From JAKACA01 sp052143575 (GTDB taxonomy: Bacteria; Actinomycetota; Acidimicrobiia; Acidimicrobiales; Bog-793), in NCBI GenBank assembly GCA_052143575.1, contig JBKQSP010000041.1, positions 12,181-76,180 on the forward strand: a stretch of 64,000 nt of DNA, read 5' to 3'. Positions 24,828 through 33,321 of this stretch are shown here, piece after piece; position 1 is the stretch's first letter, and each line of letters starts with the position of its first letter. A program made the position numbers and the translations under genes. The notes under the pieces are model-generated. The model worked only from the letters and a program-made list of their open reading frames with translations, was not told the DNA's origin and searched no databases.

Positions 24828-25724
24828 CTACCAGCGCTGCTGCGTTGCCCCTGAGCTGCTCACGACATAGCCGACCATCTCCGGCCGGCGGAAGACGGAC
24901 TGCACGGCGACACGGCCGGGGCCGTAGAGGGTCAGCCAGGCCGTCTTCGTCTGCATGCGGGCCGAGGCGAACCAGTAGGTGCCGCCCGGGTACTCGAAGT
25001 GCAGTCGCATCTGCACGCTCGGGTCCTTGTAGATGAGGGCGCTCGGCTGTACGAGGATGTTCTGGCCTTGGGCGAGGTCGCGGATGAAGACGTTGCCGGG
25101 CGAGTGCAAAAGGAGCAGTCCCGGTCCGGCCTGGGCCGTGAAACGGTCCAACATCATGCCCATCGGATAGTGGGTTTCCTGGTCGTCTCCGCTCTGGGTG
25201 TTGTACCAGATGTTGCTCTGGTGCCACTGATAGGCGACGTTGCCGGTCGCTACGAGGAAGCGGTGCTCGGCTACGTCGATCGCCTGGTTCGCCTGCATCG
25301 GGACGGCGATCGTCTCGCCGGGGTCGTCGTGGCTGAAAGCGATGTGCCCGGGCCCCGCCGCCCTCATCATGACGAGTGGCATGCCGGCGAGCATGCGGTT
25401 CCACCCACCCGCCATGGGGAGCGCCTCGGTGCGCACGGTCGGGCTCATGAACAGCAGGACGTGATGCGAGAAGTAGACCCAGTCGTCCTCGTGCAATCCG
25501 AAGTCGGCAACCGGCACGTACTTACCGCTGATCTGGCACGTCGAGCGGCTGAAGTGGATGCGAGCCATGTCCCGGATGGGCGGCTGCTCACCCCACCCGG
25601 AGTCCGAGACGTGCTCGCGGACATCCACCGGAGCGCCGCAGTGCGGGCACGTTGCGTCGACCGTGTCGCTCGCCATGCGGCAGTACGGGCGCGTGTAAGC
25701 GCCCGCCTGTGGAGGCATCGCCAT
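24828..25724 (-). CDS. AIM24-family protein, second of the pair
   Basis: This encodes 298 residues. The N-terminus has one CxxC knuckle (CPHCGAPVDVREHVSDSGWG) where the paralogue has a full ribbon. The rest is the AIM24/DUF124 beta-fold: IHFSRSTCQISGKYVPVADF, HHVLLFMSP, GHIAFSHDDPGETIAVPMQA, LLLLHSPGNVFIRDLAQGQN. AIM24 in yeast mitochondria affects inner-membrane organisation; bacterial members are of unknown function. It lies 9 bases after the paralogue stop, and the two share the phrase VSDSGW-E-P-RDM-HFS-STCQI, so they arose by duplication. Upstream is the SPFH-like protein. Confidence 0.85.
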   Translation of the reverse strand: MAMPPQAGAYTRPYCRMASDTVDATCPHCGAPVDVREHVSDSGWGEQPPIRDMARIHFSRSTCQISGKYVPVADFGLHEDDWVYFSHHVLLFMSPTVRTEALPMAGGWNRMLAGMPLVMMRAAGPGHIAFSHDDPGETIAVPMQANQAIDVAEHRFLVATGNVAYQWHQSNIWYNTQSGDDQETHYPMGMMLDRFTAQAGPGLLLLHSPGNVFIRDLAQGQNILVQPSALIYKDPSVQMRLHFEYPGGTYWFASARMQTKTAWLTLYGPGRVAVQSVFRRPEMVGYVVSSSGATQQRW

Positions 25725-25733
25725 GACCGGCCC

Positions 25734-26534
25734 CTATTCCGTGGCGCCGGCGTGCACGTACATCGACTGGATGCCGACCCGTCCCGGCCCGGTCATCTCG
25801 GCGAGGTACATGCCATGGCGCATGAGCCCGGTCTTCACGTTCTGCTGCACGGTGTTCATCGTCACGCCCGAGTCCTTGTAGAGGAAGCCCCCGGGCTCGA
25901 TGAGGATCTTCTCGCCTTCGGTGAGCGTCTTCTGGAAGACGTTTCCGTACCCGTGCAAGAGCAGCAGACCAGGCTCGTTGGCGGTGACGAAACGGTCCAT
26001 GTACATACCCTCGCCGCCGTGCAGGACGTTGGCGAGGCCCTTGATGCGCACGAAGGAGTACGTGAGCGAGTGCGTGCCGGCGAGGAAGGCGTGCTCCCTG
26101 ACGTCGATCTCCATCGACGGGTGGAGCGGCAGCACGACGACCTCACCGGTGGCGTCGCGGGACAAGGCGATGCGACCGGGGCCATGGGCGACGCTGATGA
26201 TGTGCGGCATGCCGCCGAGCATGCGTTTCATGCCGCCGCCGGTATTGAGCGCCGACATCGGGACCTGCGGCTCCTTCCACAACATGACGTGGTGCTCGAA
26301 GAACACGGCGTCACCCTGGGCGAGCGCCAGCTCGGCGACCGGGACGATCTCGCCCTCGATCTGGCAGGTGGAACTGGAGAAGTGGAATTCGGTCATGTCG
26401 CGCAAGCGGGGCGCCTCGGTCCATCCGGAGTCGCTCACCAGGTTCTTCTGGTCCAGCGGCGCCCCACAGGTGGAGCAGGAGGTGCGATCGGCCTCGTTTT
26501 GCGCCTTGCACCACTGACACTCGATGCGCTGCAT
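25734..26534 (-). CDS. AIM24-family protein with N-terminal zinc ribbon
   Basis: This encodes 266 residues. Residues 6-25 (CQWCKAQNEADRTSCSTCGA) form a CxxC-x10-CxxC zinc ribbon. The AIM24 beta-fold follows: FHFSSSTCQIEGEIVPVAEL, HHVMLWKEP, GRIALSRDATGEVVVLPLHP, LLLLHGYGNVFQKTLTEGEK. It is placed between its paralogue and the SPFH-like protein, with which it is probably co-transcribed. A role in membrane organisation or stress adhesion is family-level speculation; nothing catalytic is visible. Confidence 0.87.
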   Translation of the reverse strand: MQRIECQWCKAQNEADRTSCSTCGAPLDQKNLVSDSGWTEAPRLRDMTEFHFSSSTCQIEGEIVPVAELALAQGDAVFFEHHVMLWKEPQVPMSALNTGGGMKRMLGGMPHIISVAHGPGRIALSRDATGEVVVLPLHPSMEIDVREHAFLAGTHSLTYSFVRIKGLANVLHGGEGMYMDRFVTANEPGLLLLHGYGNVFQKTLTEGEKILIEPGGFLYKDSGVTMNTVQQNVKTGLMRHGMYLAEMTGPGRVGIQSMYVHAGATE

Positions 26535-26648
26535 GGGCCGCTCCTCCCTGTCGAGCGCCTGGATCAGGCGAAGTCAGGGGCACTGTAGCTCCGAGTGGCC
26601 TGCCTGGTCCGAAGCTGAACGTGGCGGCCAGACCGGCCGGCCATGCTG

Positions 26649-27863
26649 TCAGGACGCCGGCGGGGCTTCCTGGGTGGGCGTCCCGCACGAGTCGCAGAAC
26701 TTGGCGCCCGCCCGGAGCTCGGCCTGGCAGTTGGCACATTTCGCCTGCGTGGGCGTCCCGCACGAGTCGCAGAACTTGGCGCCCGCCCGGAGCTCGGCGT
26801 TGCAGTTCGAACAGAGGAGCCCGTCGGCAGCAGGCGTCGCTGGCTGGGCAGCCTCTGCCGCCTGCTCCGCTGGCTGTTGGGGGGAGGGCGGAGCCGGTGC
26901 TGCTTGCGCGTAGCCCTGTGGAGGGGCTGCCGGCTGCGGCGGGGGGGCGTAACCGGCACCACCTCCGGCGAAACCCGGAGCGGGCGGTGGTGGATAGGGC
27001 GGTGCCTGCTGGGGTGCCTGCATCATCTGGCCGGCCATGCCCATGCCGGCGCCGAAGAACATCGGCGTCACGGCCGCCCCGCCCTGAGCCATGCCCTCAC
27101 CGGCGCCCTGGAGGGCCTCCGCTTGCGCAGCCTGCAAGAAGCCCCCTGCCAGGCGGCTGTAGGCCGTGTCGCCGGCGAGCTTCTTCAGACGGGCGCTGTC
27201 CTCCTCGGCAAGGTTGACGTCGAGGTTGCCGAGGCGCGAGATCGTGACCCCGTAGTTCTCGAGCTGGGCGTCCGCCGCGGGCATGACGGCCGCCTCGATG
27301 TCGGGGCTGTGAGCAGACAGCCCCAGGATGGGCCAGGTTCCCGTCATGAGCTGCGTCGTCACGGTCGTGCGGGTGACCTTGAGGAGCTGCTCGGCCACCC
27401 AGCCCGTGATGGCGTCGTTGTTCGATACGTCCACCGTGCCGGTCAGGTTCAGGATGAGCTTCGTCGGATCCGTGATCCTGATGGCGTACTCGCCGAAGGC
27501 CCGCAGCGTGACGACGAGGCCCGTCTGAGGGTCCTGCACGTCGTCGAGGCGCCCGCCGAAACGGTTGTTCGGGTACTCCCGTGTGCCGACGAAATAGAGC
27601 TCAGCCTTGAAGGCGTCCCCCCCAGACGCCCAGTCGATGAACATCCCGAGGAAGGGCAGCTCCTTGGCGTCGAGGGTGTGCTGGCCCGGCGGCACGACAC
27701 CCATGACCTGACCTTGACTCATGAAGACGGCGACGGCGTCGGGCTCGACGATGGCGCGACTGAACTTGCGGATGTTCTGGTCGGGCCACTTGAAGACGAT
27801 CTGGCCCTTGTGGGTGTCGGGAACGGCGATGAACTCCCGCCGTGCCTCGTGCATCAGCCCCAT
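26649..27863 (-). CDS. SPFH-domain protein with two C-terminal zinc ribbons (YdjI/virion-core-like)
   Basis: This encodes 404 residues from ATG 27863 with AAGGAG upstream. Residues 1-270 are the SPFH/band-7-like domain of the YdjI (formerly 'virion core protein') family: FKWPDQNIRKFSRAIVEPDA, GVVPPGQHTLDAKELPFLGM, GLVVTLRAFGEYAIRI, ENYGVTISRLGNLDVNLAEE. There is no N-terminal membrane helix. A low-complexity proline/glutamine/alanine linker follows (about 280-350). The tail carries two nearly identical ribbons (CSNCNAELRAGAKFCDSCGT and CANCQAELRAGAKFCDSCGT). In Bacillus, YdjI localises at membrane sites together with the PspA-like LiaH/YdjF/YdjG machinery, so a membrane-stress scaffold is the best guess here. 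It is followed by two AIM24 proteins in the same direction. Confidence 0.87.
   Translation of the reverse strand: MGLMHEARREFIAVPDTHKGQIVFKWPDQNIRKFSRAIVEPDAVAVFMSQGQVMGVVPPGQHTLDAKELPFLGMFIDWASGGDAFKAELYFVGTREYPNNRFGGRLDDVQDPQTGLVVTLRAFGEYAIRITDPTKLILNLTGTVDVSNNDAITGWVAEQLLKVTRTTVTTQLMTGTWPILGLSAHSPDIEAAVMPAADAQLENYGVTISRLGNLDVNLAEEDSARLKKLAGDTAYSRLAGGFLQAAQAEALQGAGEGMAQGGAAVTPMFFGAGMGMAGQMMQAPQQAPPYPPPPAPGFAGGGAGYAPPPQPAAPPQGYAQAAPAPPSPQQPAEQAAEAAQPATPAADGLLCSNCNAELRAGAKFCDSCGTPTQAKCANCQAELRAGAKFCDSCGTPTQEAPPAS
26674..26798 (-). repeat. 75-bp tandem duplication encoding twin zinc ribbons
   Basis: A 50-base segment at 26674-26723 recurs almost unchanged at 26749-26798, a period of exactly 75 bases (25 codons). 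High nucleotide identity indicates a recent or gene-conversion-maintained duplication. Confidence 0.8.
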
Positions 27864-28071
27864 GGTCGTGCTCCTTCGCCCGTCGAGACGTGCCGGCACA
27901 GAGCGTACCGGTAGATACCGCTTGGTGAGATGAGACGGCGCTCGTGGAAAAGCAGTCGGCGGCGGGTTCGAGCGGGCACGATCGACGGGCGGGCAGCAGG
28001 ACGCCGGCGGGCGCGCCACGATGGTGGTGACAGCGGCGAGGCGAAGGCTCGGGGGAAGGAGGTGGCAAAGC
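27864..28071. other. Divergent promoter region of the SPFH and DUF1707 genes
   Basis: This 208-base spacer contains a TACCGGTA palindrome around 27906-27913 with TACCG repeated ten bases on. On the minus strand TATCTA lies about 50 bases before the SPFH start and could be a -10. The DUF1707 ribosome binding site is at its right end. No gene is seen in it. Confidence 0.35.
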
Positions 28072-28725
28072 GTGACGTCCGGCGACGAAGAGCACTACGT
28101 CGTGAGCGACACCGAGCGACGCGACGCCCTGGCGTCCCTCGTGCAGGCTGCCACGGCGGGCCAGGTGACCCTCGACGAGTTCAGCCGGCGTACCGACATC
28201 GTGCTGGGTGCCCGCTCGCGCCGGGAGCTCGTTGCCGCCCGCGCCGATCTCAGCGTCTCGGTGGCACCGGGGCGGGTCAAGCGGCGCTGGTTCGTGCCCT
28301 TCGGCAATCGCGTGCGGCGCGGGCGCTTCGTGCTGCCGGAGCGCACGACGGCTGTCATCCTCGCCGGCGAGATCCACCTCGACCTGCGTGGAGCGACCCT
28401 CGTGGGACCCGAACCGACGATCAAGCTGTGGGTCCTCATGGGCAATTTGCGGGTCCTGGCGCCCCGCGGCATCCACGTCGAGGTGGACTCCTCCTCGTTC
28501 TTCGGCGGCCGCACGATCGCCGCCTACGGCCCGCCTCCGAGCGAGGCGACGCCGGTCCTGCGGATCCGGATGATCGACGTGCTCGGTGCCGTCAAGGTGA
28601 CGGACGACCCGACCCTCTGGAGCCCCAACCTCACTTCGCCCGAGGTGGCGATCTCGCCGCCGACCGCGCCGCCGGCCACACCGCCGACCCTGGGTCCTCC
28701 TGCGTCCGACGCGCCGGCCGGTTGA
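28072..28725 (+). CDS. DUF1707 protein with a C-terminal LiaF-like beta domain
   Basis: This encodes 217 residues. The start at GTG 28072 is chosen over a GTG/ATG 51 bases upstream because AAGGAGGTG stands eight bases before it. Residues 10-60 are a DUF1707 (SHOCT-like) domain: VSDTERRDALASLVQAATAG then VTLDEFSRRTDIVLGARSRR. Residues 80-190 are beta-rich (AVILAGEIHLDLRGATL then LWVLMGNLRVLAPRGIHVEV) and resemble the LiaF/YvqF C-terminal helix-like domain. A proline-rich tail ends it. There is no membrane helix. DUF1707 proteins often accompany PspC/Lia envelope-stress genes, which also occur 3-6 kb away. Confidence 0.8.
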   Translation: MTSGDEEHYVVSDTERRDALASLVQAATAGQVTLDEFSRRTDIVLGARSRRELVAARADLSVSVAPGRVKRRWFVPFGNRVRRGRFVLPERTTAVILAGEIHLDLRGATLVGPEPTIKLWVLMGNLRVLAPRGIHVEVDSSSFFGGRTIAAYGPPPSEATPVLRIRMIDVLGAVKVTDDPTLWSPNLTSPEVAISPPTAPPATPPTLGPPASDAPAG

Positions 28726-28751
28726 TCTCGGGGCTGAGCGGTCGTCGCCCC

Positions 28752-29954
28752 TCAGGCGGCTGAGCGCTCGAGGATGTGAACGCCGCAGGCCGAGCCGAGC
28801 CCGATGACATGGGCGAGGCCGACCTTGGCGTCGGGTATCTGACGATCCCCGGCCTCGCCGCGCAGGTGCGTGGCCACCTCCCAGACGTTGGCGATTCCCG
28901 TGGCGGCGATCGGGTGGCCCTTGGACTGCAGGCCGCCCGACACGTTCACGGGCATCGAGCCGTGGCGCCAGGGGGCTCCCGAGTTGAAGAAGTCAGCAGC
29001 CCCGCCTTCCTCGCAGAGCATGTGGTTGTCGTAGTGCACGAGCTCGGCCGTGGCGAAGCAGTCGTGCAGCTCGACGAGGTCGAGGTCCTCTGGCCCGACG
29101 CCGGCCTGCTCGTAGGCCGTCCGGGCTGCGTTGCGGGTGAGCGTGTTGACGTTGGGGAGGATCTGGCACGCCTCCTCGAACGGGTCAGTCGTGAGCACGG
29201 AGGCGGCGACCTTGACGGCTCTGCGCTGCTGAGTCGGCGAGAGGGTCTTGAGCTTGGCCCCGCTCACGAGGACGGCGGCGGCGGCGCCGTCGCAGTTGGC
29301 AGAGCACATCGGGCGGGTGTTCGGATAGGCGATCATGACGTCGCCCATGATCTGCTCGAGCGTCATGGCCTTCTGGTAGGCGGCGAAGGGGTTGAGGGTG
29401 GAGTGAGCGTGGTTCTTCTCCGAGATGCGGGCGAACAGCTCGAAGCTCGTGCCGCCGTAGCGGTGCCCGTACTCCATGCCGATCTGAGCGAAGACGCCCG
29501 GCATCGTCTCGGTGCCGATGCGTCCGTCGACGGCGGCGACCGCCCCGTAGCGCCCGCTCGGCGACCACGTGCCGCCGTCGGCGGTCCGTGAGCCGCCGGC
29601 GAGGAGACCGGCGCCGGCCAGCTTCTCGACACCGACGGCGAGGCCCATGTCCGCCTCGCCTGCCTTGATCGACATGACGACGGTGCGGAGAGCCGTCGCC
29701 CCGGTGGCACAGGCGTTCGTGACGTTGTAGACGGGGATACCCGTCTGACCGACCTGTTTCTGCACGGCCTGGCCGACACCGAGGCCGCCCATCAGGCTGC
29801 CGGCGGCCATCACCCCCATGTCGCCCATGGTGACCTCGCCGTCGGCGAGCGCCCCCATGACGGCTTGCGAGGCAAGGTCGATCGTGTCCTTGTCCGGGTG
29901 CTTGCCGAATTTCGTCATCGTGATGCCGAGAATCCAGATGTCGTCGGATGCCAC
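28752..29954 (-). CDS. Thiolase-superfamily acetyl-CoA acetyltransferase/lipid-transfer-like enzyme
   Basis: This encodes 400 residues from GTG 29954. The thiolase fold is shown by the nucleophile cysteine 82 in NVTNACATGATALR, the LVELHDCFATAELVHYD segment, GGLQSKGHPIAATG with its catalytic histidine, and the C-terminal GLGSACGVHIL. These match the SCP-x/nonspecific-lipid-transfer thiolase branch common in actinobacterial fatty acid and sterol side-chain degradation. The DUF35 protein follows 13 bases upstream on the same strand; such pairs form complexes in which the DUF35 partner is needed for activity (archaeal and mycobacterial thiolase/DUF35 cases). The natural acyl substrate is unknown. 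Confidence 0.9.
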   Translation of the reverse strand: MASDDIWILGITMTKFGKHPDKDTIDLASQAVMGALADGEVTMGDMGVMAAGSLMGGLGVGQAVQKQVGQTGIPVYNVTNACATGATALRTVVMSIKAGEADMGLAVGVEKLAGAGLLAGGSRTADGGTWSPSGRYGAVAAVDGRIGTETMPGVFAQIGMEYGHRYGGTSFELFARISEKNHAHSTLNPFAAYQKAMTLEQIMGDVMIAYPNTRPMCSANCDGAAAAVLVSGAKLKTLSPTQQRRAVKVAASVLTTDPFEEACQILPNVNTLTRNAARTAYEQAGVGPEDLDLVELHDCFATAELVHYDNHMLCEEGGAADFFNSGAPWRHGSMPVNVSGGLQSKGHPIAATGIANVWEVATHLRGEAGDRQIPDAKVGLAHVIGLGSACGVHILERSAA

Positions 29955-29967
29955 GGTTGCCTCGCTC

Positions 29968-30363
29968 TCAGCTCAGTGGCTCGAAACCGAAGCCGACGGC
30001 TTCCGTCCCGGCCTCGTCCAGTCCGAGGGAGTACGTGGCGAGGCGGACCTTCATGCCCGTCGCCACGTGCTCGGGGTCGGGTTCGACGTTGATGAGGTTG
30101 CCACGGACGCTCGTGCCGTCACAGTCGACGACGGCGGCCACGAAGGGGACGGGGATGCCCGGCGCCGCCATCGAAACGATCGTGAATGCCCGAACCTCGC
30201 CGACCGGCGAGACGTCCACCGACGTGAACTCGGTGCCCGAACAGGCCGCGCAGGCGTTGCGCCGGTCGAAGTAACGGGCCCCGCACCGTGTGCAGGCGTG
30301 CGCGGCGAGATGCGGCTCGTCGCCGAGAATCAAGTAGTCGACGTGCGGGATCTGTTCGCCCAC
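29968..30363 (-). CDS. DUF35 OB-fold zinc-ribbon partner of the thiolase
   Basis: This encodes 131 residues from GTG 30363 (GAGAGGGAG upstream). The N-terminal rubredoxin-like ribbon has CTRCGARYFDRRNACAACSG with two CxxC pairs, followed by an OB fold (VGEVRAFTIVS, VPFVAAVVDCDGTSVRGNLI). The family (ChsH2-like/DUF35) binds acyl-CoA and works with thiolases or hydratases. It is the first gene of the two-gene unit with the thiolase 13 bases downstream. Confidence 0.9.
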   Translation of the reverse strand: MGEQIPHVDYLILGDEPHLAAHACTRCGARYFDRRNACAACSGTEFTSVDVSPVGEVRAFTIVSMAAPGIPVPFVAAVVDCDGTSVRGNLINVEPDPEHVATGMKVRLATYSLGLDEAGTEAVGFGFEPLS

Positions 30364-30417
30364 CCCTGCTCCCTCTCTGGTGCCTGCCGGGAGCCTATCG
30401 GGGAGCGGCCGGACGGC

Positions 30418-30936
30418 TCAGCTCGGGCGCGGCGTCGTCGCCGTAACCGGTGCGACGGCGACGTTCAAGAACGACACCGTCACCGAGAAGGACGTGACGT
30501 GTGATCCGTCCGGCGTGAAGACCACGAACCCGGTGCCGCCGCAGGGCACGGAGAGGCCGGGGATGGCCTTCTTCACACCGTAACGCGAGAACTTCGCGAG
30601 CGGCTGGAGGACCGAGATGGTGCCCCGCGAATACTCGAGGAGTGCCTCGATCGACGTCGTCCGCCGCCCCGTGTAGCCGTCATTGTCGGTCGCAGTTGGT
30701 GGCGAGAGGACTTCGATGGTCTGGCCGTCCAGGATCTCCCCCGCGCCGGACGTCGTGCAGACGACGGTGATCCCGGCGTTGCTGGCGTGGCCGTTGACGC
30801 GGCCGTAGAAATGCTGGTGGGGACCCACTTTTCTCGCCCCGCTCGTACTGGCGGCCGAGGCCGTCGCGCTCACCGCCACGACCGCCATGCTGAGCACGGC
30901 TGCGCAAAGGCCCGCCTTGCTGAGTTGTCGCAACAT
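30418..30936 (-). CDS. Small exported protein of unknown function
   Basis: This encodes 172 residues from ATG 30936, chosen for GGAAAGG upstream and the signal peptide that follows (AGLCAAVLSMAVVAVSATAS). The mature part is beta-rich with two cysteines (TVVCTTSGAGEILDGQTIEV and LSVPCGGTGFVVFTPDGSHV) that could pair. No known domain is recognised. It lies between the DUF35 gene and the response-regulator gene, both on the same strand, without evident coupling. Confidence 0.65.
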   Translation of the reverse strand: MLRQLSKAGLCAAVLSMAVVAVSATASAASTSGARKVGPHQHFYGRVNGHASNAGITVVCTTSGAGEILDGQTIEVLSPPTATDNDGYTGRRTTSIEALLEYSRGTISVLQPLAKFSRYGVKKAIPGLSVPCGGTGFVVFTPDGSHVTSFSVTVSFLNVAVAPVTATTPRPS

Positions 30937-31036
30937 CCGCCCAACCTTTCCTGCCGACGTCGACGCCGGGTGCGTCATGGTGATGCAAAGCGATCCGTGG
31001 CGGGTTTCGCGTAGTCGACGTCCCGCAGGGGAGCTG

Positions 31037-31702
31037 TCAGACGAGCCGTCGCTCTGTCGCCCACCTCGTCAGCTGGTGCCGGCTCGAGAGCTGCAGCTTG
31101 CGAAGGACGGCCGAGACATGGGTCTCGACCGTCTTGGTCGAGATCGACAACTCGCGAGCGAGCTCCTTGTAGGTGTAGCCGCGGGCGATGAGTCGTAGGA
31201 CCTCCCGTTCCCGCGGCGTCAGCTGATCGAGCTCCGGGTCGAAGACCGGCTGGTCAGCGGGCGTCGCCGCGAAGGCGTCGAGGACGAAGCCGGCCAGGCG
31301 AGGCGAGAAGACGGCGTCGCCTTCGGCCACACGCAAGACGGCATCGATGAGCTCGGGGCCCGAGATCGTCTTCGTCACGTAGCCGCGGGCGCCGGCACGT
31401 ATGACGGCGATGACGTCCTCGGGGGCGTCGGACACCGAGAGGGCGAGGAATTTCACGGCGGCGGCGTCTCCACCGGCTGCCTTCATCGCCTCGATCACGA
31501 GATGACCGCCGCCGCCGGGCAGGTGGAGGTCGAGCAGGACGACATCGGGCAGGCGCTCCTTGATGAGCTCGATGGCCGGTTCGACGTCGTCGGCCTCGCC
31601 GACGAGATCGACGTCGTCGCTCAGCTCGGCGCGGACGCCCTTTCGGAAGATCTCGTGGTCGTCGACGAGGAACACCCTCGGCCGGCGGGCATCCGCCGTC
31701 AT
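31037..31702 (-). CDS. NarL/LiaR-type response regulator
   Basis: This encodes 221 residues. The receiver domain has the acidic pair in FLVDDHEIFRK, phospho-acceptor Asp58 in DVVLLDLHLPGGGG and lysine in GYVTKTISG. The LuxR-type output reads LTPREREVLRLIARGYTYKE then LARELSISTKTVETHVSAVL. It overlaps the kinase gene by ATGA, so kinase and regulator are translated together. Closest functional comparison is the LiaSR/PspC-linked systems of actinobacteria that sense envelope stress. Confidence 0.95.
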   Translation of the reverse strand: MTADARRPRVFLVDDHEIFRKGVRAELSDDVDLVGEADDVEPAIELIKERLPDVVLLDLHLPGGGGHLVIEAMKAAGGDAAAVKFLALSVSDAPEDVIAVIRAGARGYVTKTISGPELIDAVLRVAEGDAVFSPRLAGFVLDAFAATPADQPVFDPELDQLTPREREVLRLIARGYTYKELARELSISTKTVETHVSAVLRKLQLSSRHQLTRWATERRLV

Positions 31703-33321
31703 GTCGCCACGGCGCTTCGAGGACGTCGACCGGGCTCGCGTGACATCGTGAGTGCCACCTCGGTGCCCGCTCCGGGACTACTGCGGATGGCTGCCGTGCC
31801 GCCGCTGCGCGCCATTCGACCCCGGATCGATTCGGCGATGCCTTTGCGGTCCTCCGTGACGGCCTCGGGATCAAAGCCGCGGCCGCGGTCTCTCACGAAG
31901 AGGGAGACCGTCCGCTGCTCGACCTCGCCGAAGAGCGACAGCTCCGGTGCGCCCGACCACTTGGCGGCGTTCACGGCGGCCTCGCGGCCGGCGGCGAGCA
32001 CGGAGCGCAAACCGTCATCGAGCTCGCAATCGCCGACGACGACGACCTCCACGGCGACGCCGTGGAGTGCCTCGACGTCCTCCTGGATGCGGTGGACGCC
32101 GGCGGCGAAGGTGCTGTCCTGCGTGCCGGGCGCCCCCGGCCGGTCGCCGTCGAAGAGCCAGGACCGGAGCTCGCGTTCCTGGGCACGAGCGAGCTGGATG
32201 ACCTGCTGGGGCTGGTCGGCCCGGCGCTGGATGAGCGCCAACGTTTGCAGGACCGAATCGTGCACCCTGGCGGCGATCTCCGCTCGTTCCTCTGCACGGG
32301 CGCGAGCCTGCCGCTCGACCACGAGGTCGCGGGCGACACGCAACCACCAGGGCCCGAAGACGATGACGATGGCGGCGATGATGAGGAGGAGCCCGGCGAG
32401 GGGCCGGAAGGCGGAGCGGCGGGCGTGGCTCTCGAAGAGTGCCACCAGCCCGCCGACGAGCAGGAGGAGGGCAGCGAGGGTTCGCAGCAGGAAGCGGCTG
32501 GAGCGTCCCGAGCCGTCCGGCCGCTGGGCGAGCGACGTCACGGGGGCTGCCGCCCGGTGGAGGAAGGCCTTCTCGCCTGGGTCGGCGTTCCGCCAGATGA
32601 GAACGAAGCCGCCGGCACTCACGAGGAGGGGCAGCGCCAGCGAAGTGATCCAGGTGAGACCGAGGACCGACCCGATGAGGAGGGCGATCACGAGCGCCGG
32701 GAGGAAGGCGAGAGCGAGGGCGATCCCGCGACGATCGGCGAGCGAGCGCGCGATGACGGGCTCGTTCTCACCCTCGGCTGGTATGAGCAGCCAGGCGAGC
32801 ACGTAGACGCAGATCCCGTAGCCGCTCAGCGACACCATGACGAGGACGACTCGGACAACGGTCGGGTCCCATCCGAGGCGCCGCGCCAGACCTCCCGCAA
32901 CGCCGGCCACGAGCCGTTCTTCCCGGCTGCGCCGGATCGGTCCGCGATCACGGGGGCGACGCCAGGGACCATGACCGACGCTGCCGTGGCGAGAATGCGG
33001 TCCTGCGTGACGGTACGCCCACGGCGGGAGGGAATCGGCGCCTTGCGGCCATGGCTGCCGCCCTCGCCCGCCGCTGCGGCTCGCCGAGCCGGCGTTGCCC
33101 CGACGGCCGGGTTCAGCGGCGGCCTCCTGCGGGGGCGGTCGGTCCGTCGCCGCAGGTGACGCCGCTTGCGTTTCGGTCGGTTCCTCGATGACTCGATGAT
33201 CGCGCCTCCAGGCACCCCCTGACCATCGGGGACGACCCCGGCACGCTCCCGCTCGTCTCCGGGGAGGTTCAGGGTCATCCCCGATACCGCTGCTGACCCG
33301 ACGGGCGCAGGATTCAAGCAT
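31699..33321 (-). CDS. PspC-domain sensor histidine kinase
   Basis: This encodes 540 residues. ATG 33321 is the only acceptable start between the divergent pspC gene and the PspC domain; it leaves a disordered, arginine/proline-rich N-terminus of about 125 residues. PspC domain: RSREERLVAGVAGGLARRLG then ICVYVLAWLLIPAEG. Then four or so membrane helices, the HisKA_3 helix with the phospho-acceptor (IAARVHDSVLQTLALIQRRA) and the HATPase (REAAVNAAKWSG, DRGRGFDPEAV, GAGTEVAL). It phosphorylates the coupled regulator. Sequence change of the start would not alter the domains. Confidence 0.9.
   Translation of the reverse strand: MLESCARRVSSGIGDDPEPPRRRAGACRGRPRWSGGAWRRDHRVIEEPTETQAASPAATDRPPPQEAAAEPGRRGNAGSASRSGGRGRQPWPQGADSLPPWAYRHAGPHSRHGSVGHGPWRRPRDRGPIRRSREERLVAGVAGGLARRLGWDPTVVRVVLVMVSLSGYGICVYVLAWLLIPAEGENEPVIARSLADRRGIALALAFLPALVIALLIGSVLGLTWITSLALPLLVSAGGFVLIWRNADPGEKAFLHRAAAPVTSLAQRPDGSGRSSRFLLRTLAALLLLVGGLVALFESHARRSAFRPLAGLLLIIAAIVIVFGPWWLRVARDLVVERQARARAEERAEIAARVHDSVLQTLALIQRRADQPQQVIQLARAQERELRSWLFDGDRPGAPGTQDSTFAAGVHRIQEDVEALHGVAVEVVVVGDCELDDGLRSVLAAGREAAVNAAKWSGAPELSLFGEVEQRTVSLFVRDRGRGFDPEAVTEDRKGIAESIRGRMARSGGTAAIRSSPGAGTEVALTMSREPGRRPRSAVAT
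33225..33285. promoter_or_regulatory. Inverted repeat in the kinase/pspC divergent region
   Basis: ATCGGGGACGAC (33225-33236) and GTCATCCCCGAT (33274-33285) are inverted copies with one mismatch, 37 bases apart, within 95 bases upstream of the pspC start and inside the 5' end of the kinase frame. It may be an operator for the response regulator. Confidence 0.4.
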
